Shown here piece after piece: positions 58,618 through 64,000 of a DNA stretch of 64,000 nucleotides. Made by a program: the position numbers and the translations under genes. The stretch is from the NCBI GenBank assembly GCA_030692355.1, contig JAUYCF010000083.1, positions 42,377 to 106,376 on the forward strand, in the 5' to 3' direction. Source of the DNA: Thiobacillus sp. (GTDB lineage: Bacteria; Pseudomonadota; Gammaproteobacteria; Burkholderiales; Thiobacillaceae). Numbering within the stretch: position 1 is the stretch's first letter; each line of letters starts with the position of its first letter. The notes beneath the pieces were generated by a model that ran no database searches, was not told where the DNA came from, and saw nothing but the letters and a program-made list of their open reading frames with translations.

Positions 58618-60270
58618 CTACTGCGAGGACGTCGCAAGCGCGTCATCGACGATGGTCTGGGCTTCGACCTGAATGCGGTGCAGATGGTCCGCACCCCGAA
58701 AGCTCTCAGCATAGATCTTGTAGATGTCTTCGGTGCCGGACGGACGCGCCGCAAACCAGCCGCTCTCCGCCACGACTTTCAGGCCGCCGATGGCTGCGCC
58801 GTTGCCCGGCGCCTGCGTGAGAATGGCCTGGATTTTCTCGCCGGCCAGTTCGGCAGACAGCACCTGCTGCGGTGAAAGCTGTGCCAGTTTTCGTTTTTGT
58901 TCCGGCGTGGCCGGCGCCTCGATACGATCGTAAACCGGCTCTCCGAACTCGCGCGCAAGCGCCAGGTAGCATTCGCCGGGATCGCGGCCCATGCGCGCGG
59001 TGATCTCCGCCGACAGCAATGACGGGACGATGCCGTCCTTATCCGTTGTCCAGACGCTGCCATCCATCCGCGAAAAAGAGGCCCCCGCGCTTTCTTCGCC
59101 GCCGAAGCCAAGTGTGCCGTCGTGCAGGCCGTCCACAAACCATTTGAACCCGACCGGCACCTCGTAGAGCGTGCGGCCAAGCCTCGCCGCAACGCGATCG
59201 ATCATCCGGCTGCTGACCACCGTCTTGCCTACTGCTGCATCCTTGCGCCATTTCGGCCGATGCTGGAACAGGTAGTCGATGGCGACCGCCAGGTAATGAT
59301 TGGGCGGCAGCAAGCCCGCGTTGCGGGTGACGATGCCATGCCGGTCATGGTCGGGGTCGCAGGCGAAGGCAATGTCGAAGCGGTCCTTGAGACCGATCAG
59401 GCTTTGCATGGCGTAGGACGAAGAGGGATCCATGCGAATCTGGCCGTCCCAATCGACCGTCATGAAGCGGAAGGTCGGATCGACGGCTTCGTTCACCACC
59501 GTGAGATTCAAGCCATAGCGCTCGGCGATCGGGCCCCAGTAGTGGACGCCGGCGCCGCCCAGCGGATCCACCCCCATGCTGATGTCCGCGCCGCGTATCA
59601 CGTCCATGTCGAGCACGCTGCCGAGATCGGCAACGTAAGTATTGAGGAAGTCATGCCGGTGGGTGGTTGCGGCGCGCCGGGCCCGTTCGAGCGGCATTCT
59701 TCTCACCCCCTTCAGGCCGCTTTCCAGCAGCGCATTGGCGTGGGCCTCGATCCATCCCGTGACGTCCTTGTCGGCCGGCCCGCCATTGGGCGGGTTGTAC
59801 TTGAAGCCGCCGCTGTCGGGCGGATTGTGCGACGGCGTGACGACAATGCCGTCCGCCAGCCCGGCCACGCGGCCGCGGTTGTAAACCAGGATTGCGTGGG
59901 AAATTGCAGGGGTCGGCGTGTATTCGTCCTTGTCCGCGAGCATGACGTCCACCCCGTTTGCCGCCAGCACTTCGAGCGCACTGGCGAATGCCGGCTCCGA
60001 AAGCGCGTGCGTGTCGATCCCCAGAAACAGCGGGCCATCGATGCCCTGCTGCTTGCGGTAATCGCAAATGGCCTGACTCATGGCCAGCACGTGCCATTCG
60101 TTGAAGCTGTTTTCGAACGAGGAACCCCGATGCCCCGAGGTGCCGAATGCGACCCGTTGCGCGGGCACCGAAGGGTCGGGCGTGTTGCTGAAGTAGGCCG
60201 TGACGAGTCTGGGCACATTGACCAGCATCGTCGGCTGCGCGGGCTTTCCCGCCAATGGGTTTGTCTTCAT
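58618..60270 (-). CDS. pgm: Phosphoglucomutase (alpha-D-glucose specific)
   Basis: 550 residues from the ATG that overlaps the DUF1840 stop (ATGA); a GTG two codons earlier is possible. It interconverts glucose-1- and glucose-6-phosphate. Motifs are [10 protein letters not shown], the phospho-serine loop [13 protein letters not shown], the metal loop [12 protein letters not shown] and the sugar loop [11 protein letters not shown]. It joins glycogen turnover (GlgC, GlgX) with central metabolism. Confidence 0.95.
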   Translation of the reverse strand: MKTNPLAGKPAQPTMLVNVPRLVTAYFSNTPDPSVPAQRVAFGTSGHRGSSFENSFNEWHVLAMSQAICDYRKQQGIDGPLFLGIDTHALSEPAFASALEVLAANGVDVMLADKDEYTPTPAISHAILVYNRGRVAGLADGIVVTPSHNPPDSGGFKYNPPNGGPADKDVTGWIEAHANALLESGLKGVRRMPLERARRAATTHRHDFLNTYVADLGSVLDMDVIRGADISMGVDPLGGAGVHYWGPIAERYGLNLTVVNEAVDPTFRFMTVDWDGQIRMDPSSSYAMQSLIGLKDRFDIAFACDPDHDRHGIVTRNAGLLPPNHYLAVAIDYLFQHRPKWRKDAAVGKTVVSSRMIDRVAARLGRTLYEVPVGFKWFVDGLHDGTLGFGGEESAGASFSRMDGSVWTTDKDGIVPSLLSAEITARMGRDPGECYLALAREFGEPVYDRIEAPATPEQKRKLAQLSPQQVLSAELAGEKIQAILTQAPGNGAAIGGLKVVAESGWFAARPSGTEDIYKIYAESFRGADHLHRIQVEAQTIVDDALATSSQ

Positions 60271-60563
60271 TTCCACATCACGTTGGATTTTGCCTTGGCG
60301 GCGGCAGCAAGAAGTTCAATCAGCGGAAGCGCTCGATGCGCCATGCTGACCACCGGCTCATCCGCATCCTCGTCCTCTACGGGCGGGGAGGCCTTTCCGG
60401 CCTCGATCGCGGCGGTCAGCCGGCTCAGGGCCGCAGGCACATCTTCCGCCAGAATCGCGCCGGGCACGGTTGCGCTGTGCCCCATCATTTTCAGCATCGC
60501 CAACGCGACATCCCCGAACTGGGTGATGTCGGCATAGGCATCGGTCGTAAAAGTGATCAGCAT
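60267..60563 (-). CDS. DUF1840 family protein
   Basis: 98 residues starting [20 protein letters not shown], with [22 protein letters not shown], an acidic linker ([11 protein letters not shown]) and the end [32 protein letters not shown] gives a strong ribosome site. It is common in betaproteobacteria with no known function. It overlaps pgm and follows ppk2 by about 97 nt. A shrunken copy lies at 53662. Confidence 0.88.
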   Translation of the reverse strand: MLITFTTDAYADITQFGDVALAMLKMMGHSATVPGAILAEDVPAALSRLTAAIEAGKASPPVEDEDADEPVVSMAHRALPLIELLAAAAKAKSNVMWK

Positions 60564-60660
60564 GGTGTTCTCCTCGAATGAATCATTGGTTTCTGCATTG
60601 CGCAATGCAGCGGCACGTTGCCGCAGTCCCGCGACGACAATAAGCTGCTGCGGGGCGCGG

Positions 60661-61539
60661 TCAACTGTCGGGCTCCAGCAGCCGGTCGCGGATCGTGAGC
60701 AGTTCCTCCCGGCGCTTGGCACCGGATTCCGGATAGCGCATCTCGAGCGACTTGAAGGTATCCAGGATGATGCGGGAAACAATCAGCCGTGCATTCTTCT
60801 TGTCGTCGGCCGGCACCACATGCCAGGGGGCGGCTTCCGTGCTGGTCGCGCTCAGGCACGCTTCATAGGCCTGCATGTACTGCGGCCAGAAGGCACGTTC
60901 TTCGATGTCGGCAAGACAGAATTTCCAGTTTTTTTCGGGCTCGTCGATGCGGCCGAGAAAGCGCTTGCGCTGTTCTTCCTTGGACAGGTGGAGGAAGAAC
61001 TTGATGATGCGCGTGCCGTTGCGAGAAAGATGTTTCTCATGCTCGACGATGGAGCGGTAGCGCTGACGCCAGATCGTTTTCTCGTCGAGCACGCTATCCG
61101 GCAGCCCCTGGGCAAGCAGAATCTCGGGATGAACCCGCACGATCAATACCTCTTCATAATAGGACCGGTTGAAGATGCCGATGCGGCCGCGCTCCGGCAG
61201 GGACTGGGTCGTGCGCCAGAGAAAATCGTGCTCCAGCTCCTTCGCACTCGGGTGCTGGAAACTGAATACCTGGCAGCCCTGGGGATTGACGCCGGACATC
61301 ACATGGCGGATGGCGCCATCCTTGCCGGCGGCATCCATGGCCTGAAAAATCAGCAGCACCGAATAGCGGTTGGACGCGTAAAGCAGACGTTGCAGGTCGC
61401 TCAACTCGGCCACCTGTTCGTCGAGCAGTTTGCGGTATGCCTTCTTCGACGTGTAGGCCGGCTTCACCCCGGTCGGCCACTTGTCGAGTTTGACCTTGTC
61501 GCCGGCCTGTACCCGAAAATCCTCGGGTTTGATTTTCAT
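60661..61539 (-). CDS. ppk2: Polyphosphate kinase 2 family phosphotransferase
   Basis: 292 residues. Walker A is [16 protein letters not shown], Walker B-like [16 protein letters not shown], and the lid [16 protein letters not shown]2 enzymes move phosphate between polyphosphate and nucleotides; the one-domain type with VNPQG and [10 protein letters not shown] reads like class III, able to use AMP or ADP, but the class is inferred. It heads the minus-strand run ppk2-DUF1840-pgm, with xfp further on. Confidence 0.92.
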   Translation of the reverse strand: MKIKPEDFRVQAGDKVKLDKWPTGVKPAYTSKKAYRKLLDEQVAELSDLQRLLYASNRYSVLLIFQAMDAAGKDGAIRHVMSGVNPQGCQVFSFQHPSAKELEHDFLWRTTQSLPERGRIGIFNRSYYEEVLIVRVHPEILLAQGLPDSVLDEKTIWRQRYRSIVEHEKHLSRNGTRIIKFFLHLSKEEQRKRFLGRIDEPEKNWKFCLADIEERAFWPQYMQAYEACLSATSTEAAPWHVVPADDKKNARLIVSRIILDTFKSLEMRYPESGAKRREELLTIRDRLLEPDS

Positions 61540-62278
61540 CGCGATTTTTTCTCCTCATTCTTCAGATAACCGGTCCGTCCATGATGTTTGCAGATGTCGG
61601 TTTCTGGTCACGATCCCGGTTGCGCCGCTGAATCGTACGGCGGCGCATCTTCCACTGCCCCGCTCAGATCCACGGCGATCGTTCCTGGCCCCCCACCCTT
61701 GTGAGCGTAGAACAACGTGCATCCGGTGATTGAAAAATCATTCCTTCGCCAGACAAGTGACGAAGGTGGCAGGGGCAGGGTGATTTCCCATGCAGGGTGC
61801 GCGCCGTGTAGTGCGTGCGTCTGTGCGCTGACGCACGCGGCAAGCGCCGTGCCCATTGTTTTCGCAAATCAAGACAACCAGTTTTGCCCAGGTTTTTTCT
61901 CCAACTGAAACCGCGCGCTGTGTCGGTTTTCCGGCTGTCGTGTCGGCAGCGGCACGCGACAGTCGGCATGCCGCTTCCTGCGGCGAAGAAAGGTGTTGTT
62001 CGATATCTTGATCTTGGCAACGTCAGCTAAAGGTCTTGCTGCTGACGCACGGGGCGGTGAACCCCACCGGAAGCAAAGGCGAACAGTGGCCCAAGCTCCA
62101 GAACGTGGTCGGTCCCGCGTTCCCGCAGATCCGCCTCCGCCTTGGCTACTCCGTCGAAGATGCCCCCGCACCAAGAAGGCCGCTCGACGATGTCATCGAG
62201 CCTGGGTAGCCTGGGCGTTCCCGGTGCGCTCGCCACTGCGCTCCGTCGTGCTGCTGCAGCGCGAGGCCTGATCGATCC
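61540..62278. other. 739-bp gap with possible gene remnant
   Basis: No complete gene is supported. In the plus direction, 62030-62208 reads without stops and with a protein-like pattern (LLLTHGAVNPTGSKGEQ, FPQIRLRLGYSVEDAPAP), but has no normal start and ends at a TAG. It may be the end of a lost gene; I do not recognise it. The rest (61540-62000) shows short frames only and uneven composition. Confidence 0.5.
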
Positions 62279-62869
62279 TTACTCGCCCAGTGCGGACGGC
62301 GGTATCTGATACTCGATGGCCACCGTGCCGAGGCGCGCATTCAGCCCCATCACCGGCACCACCAGCAGCCACTGCCCGGGGGCGGTCTCCTCGGCGCTGA
62401 TCTGCTCCGCAGTCAGATAGCGCTCGGCATAAAGACTGCCGAAGGTGGCGCCCAGATGCCTGCGGTCGCTGGCCACGACGATCACGCCGTCCGCCTTCGC
62501 CACCGTCACGCCCTCGAAGCGGTCCAGCTTCACCAGGTCGGTCACGTACTGATCCACCTGGTCCAGGTTGCCCCCCATCATTTCGCGGCGGATCGCCCAT
62601 GCCAGCGGCACGCCGAACTGGCTCAGCGACTGCTTCACCATCCCGGCCTGGCGGGCCTCGGCCTGCTTGACCCATTCCGCGCGCTGGACCGTCACGTCTT
62701 CCTGCGCCTGTGTCACCGCATTTTGTGCCTGCCTCACCGCGATGCCCTTGGCGACATACAGCCAGCCGATGATGACGAGGCCGATCACGGCGACGATGAT
62801 CGCCAGACGATGACGGTTCCAGATTCCCAGCGCGCCGGTTTCCGGTTGGTTCGGGTTGATTTCAGTCAT
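62279..62869 (-). CDS. Hypothetical membrane-anchored protein, 196 aa
   Basis: Not a named family. One membrane helix (about 23-42) is followed by a coiled helix (RQAQNAVTQAQEDVTVQRAE) and an alpha/beta domain with DLVKLDRFEGVTVAKADGVI and LGATFGSLYAERYLT. The layout resembles a small periplasmic PAS/Cache-like sensor domain without an output domain. Its ATG overlaps the stop of the treY remnant, so it was probably the next gene in that operon. Confidence 0.7.
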   Translation of the reverse strand: MTEINPNQPETGALGIWNRHRLAIIVAVIGLVIIGWLYVAKGIAVRQAQNAVTQAQEDVTVQRAEWVKQAEARQAGMVKQSLSQFGVPLAWAIRREMMGGNLDQVDQYVTDLVKLDRFEGVTVAKADGVIVVASDRRHLGATFGSLYAERYLTAEQISAEETAPGQWLLVVPVMGLNARLGTVAIEYQIPPSALGE

Positions 62870-63250
62870 GTTTGCTTCTCCTCAGGTAATGAATCGGGTC
62901 TTGGGTGCGCCCGCAGCAGCGCATAGGGAAACCGCTCGAACACCTGTGCCGCCAGCAGGCCGTGCGCTTCACCCAGGGCCTGCATGGCGACGGTCTGCCC
63001 GGTCAGCACATTATCCCACTGCGCGTGCATCCGCTCCGGCGGCAGCTCGACCCAGGTGTCGCCCCACACGCCATCGCCGACCGGCAGGCGGCCCTCCTCG
63101 CTCATGAGGCTGTCGAACAGGCGCGGCACCAGTACCATCAGGGTCTCGCCATTGGACTGACGGGTGAAGGCGCACAGCTGCTCCGCGTGTTCCGCGCGCG
63201 CGCCTGGCTCTCGTGGTGGAAGGCCGCCAGCGCCGATATGGAAATGGCTC
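62866..63250 (-). pseudogene. treY: C-terminal remnant of malto-oligosyltrehalose synthase
   Basis: About 120 codons match the tail of TreY: EHAEQLCAFTRQSNGETLMV, VPRLFDSL, GVWGDTWVELPPE, WDNVLTGQTV and the end VFERFPYALL. Intact TreY has 850-950 residues. The GH13 catalytic barrel is absent, and no start with a ribosome site is seen; the frame drifts into unrelated sequence near 63250. TreY would make trehalose from glycogen together with TreZ, neither of which is present intact here. Confidence 0.72.
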
Positions 63251-63348
63251 ATGCTCCAGACGAAGGGCACGCACGAGCCGCCCGTTCGTTCGACTATATT
63301 GGTCAATGACCTGCTGCAACGCGCGGCAGTGGCCACGAGGAGGACACC

Positions 63349-63549
63349 ATGTCAGTCGCCAAAATCATCGAAATCAGTTCCGAATCCACCAGCAGCTTCG
63401 AAGACGCCATTCGTCAGGGCATCGAGACCGGCGCCAAAACCGTGCGCAACATCCAGGGCGCATGGGTGAAGGAACAGTCGGTCGTCGTCGAGAGCGGGAA
63501 AATCGTGAAATACCGGGTGGTCCTCAAGGTCACGTTCGTCCTCGACTGA
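63349..63549 (+). CDS. Dodecin family flavin-binding protein
   Basis: 66 residues, the exact dodecin size: MSVAKIIEISSESTSSFEDA... IRQGIETGAKTVRNIQGAWV... VESGKIVKYRVVLKVTFVLD. Twelve copies assemble a hollow shell that binds flavins; the Trp in GAWV is the residue that stacks on the ring. GAGGAGGACACC precedes the ATG. It overlaps no gene and faces the treY remnant. Confidence 0.93.
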   Translation: MSVAKIIEISSESTSSFEDAIRQGIETGAKTVRNIQGAWVKEQSVVVESGKIVKYRVVLKVTFVLD

Positions 63550-63591
63550 TGCCGCGGCGCGTCCCCCGGCGCTACGAAAGGCTGCAAGGCT

Positions 63592-64000
63592 TCAAGCACG
63601 GCTGGCCGCTTCGCGCTGCCGCTCATGCGACACCAGCTTCGCCAGTTCGGTCATTTCCTCCGCCAGCAGGCTCAGCAGATCGTCCAGCGTGAGGATGCCG
63701 ACCAGGCCGCCGTCACGGTCGACCACCGGCATGCGCCGCACGCCCTTGCCGCGCATGAAGCGCAGCGCCTCGAACAGGCCTTCGCTTTCGCGCACGGTCG
63801 CCACTTCCGGGCCCATGATGTCGCCCACCTTGAGCGCATCCGGATTCACCCCCGCCGCCACCACCTCCACCACGATGTCGCGATCGGTGACGATGCCGAC
63901 GGGATGCCTGCGGCCGTTTTTTTCCTCGACCACGACCAGATCGCCGACGTGGTGCTGGCGCATCAACTGCGCCGCGTCCACCACCGAAAGCGCCTTCTTC
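63592..64000 (-). CDS. CBS-domain protein (5' end outside window)
   Basis: About 135 codons are visible and the start is beyond the right edge. Two CBS motifs are clear: VVDAAQLMRQHHVGDLVVVE with GIVTDRDIVVEVV, and ESEGLFEALRFMRGKGVRRM with DGGLVGILTLDDLLSLLAEE. Such pairs bind adenine nucleotides and regulate partners; small stand-alone ones are common in betaproteobacteria. The partner is unknown. Confidence 0.88.
   Translation of the reverse strand, partial: KKALSVVDAAQLMRQHHVGDLVVVEEKNGRRHPVGIVTDRDIVVEVVAAGVNPDALKVGDIMGPEVATVRESEGLFEALRFMRGKGVRRMPVVDRDGGLVGILTLDDLLSLLAEEMTELAKLVSHERQREAASRA

Noticed and set aside
59122..60537. 471-codon plus-strand frame
   Set aside because: Antisense to pgm and DUF1840; no motif and no ribosome site.

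Overview
The window looks like chromosomal DNA of a betaproteobacterium, most likely a sulfur-oxidising, Thiobacillus-like lineage. This is inferred from high GC, a T. ferrooxidans-type gshA beside gshB, a betaproteobacterial pilT-yggS-proC-yggT cluster, a BigR/SqrR-type regulator and relics of an N-type ATPase. No species can be fixed from sequence alone. About 75 genes or gene remnants and one tRNA are visible. Most genes sit in tight runs with ATGA start/stop overlaps.

Layout. 1-1874 (minus): partial carboxylate-amine ligase, AstE-like deacylase and TauE-type exporter, preceded by folB (to 2233). 2299-4754: plsY, a membrane protein and tsaD. 4836-9451: the macromolecular synthesis operon rpsU-yqeY-dnaG-rpoD, with hairpins between genes and a CAT-anticodon tRNA. 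9503-15566: slmA, a MoeB/ThiF enzyme, then the minus-strand run gpmI-envC-ctpA. 15733-21944: a sulfur/thiol redox block with an ArsR-family regulator carrying the two cysteines of persulfide sensors, an RND pump, a YgaP-like membrane piece and rhodanese as separate genes, glutaredoxin 3 and thioredoxin 2. 22010-29924: secB, an SH3 protein, gpsA, a fused glucosylglycerol-phosphate phosphatase/synthase, a DsbB/DsbA-like pair, a diguanylate cyclase and trmL. 29969-35698: gshA-gshB-apbE followed by a partial PTS (EIIA, HPr, EI). 35703-42411: a dynamin-like GTPase, the yggU-yggT-proC-yggS run and divergent pilT-pilU. 42474-44968: rRNA methyltransferase, hemJ, TlpA-like protein and SlyX.

44969-47906 is rich in palindromic repeats, including two copies of a 116-bp element with 12-bp terminal inverted repeats, and holds ackA and an N-terminal stub of rtcA. 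47907-63250 mixes intact central-carbon genes (glgC, glgX, xfp, pgm, ppk2) with many broken ones: a frameshifted DUF21/CNNM gene, a shrunken DUF1840 copy, truncated atpD, atpF and atpA of an alternate (N-type) ATPase, and the C-terminal end of treY. The window closes with dodecin and a CBS-domain protein.

Working together: GlgX, GlgC and Pgm connect glycogen with hexose phosphates. Phosphoketolase makes acetyl phosphate, which acetate kinase converts to acetate and ATP, and PPK2 links polyphosphate to nucleotides. The ArsR/RND/rhodanese block is the best candidate for a little-described system: a persulfide-sensing regulator apparently placed before an efflux pump and sulfur-transfer proteins. 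All functional calls come from reading sequence motifs; no database search was run.
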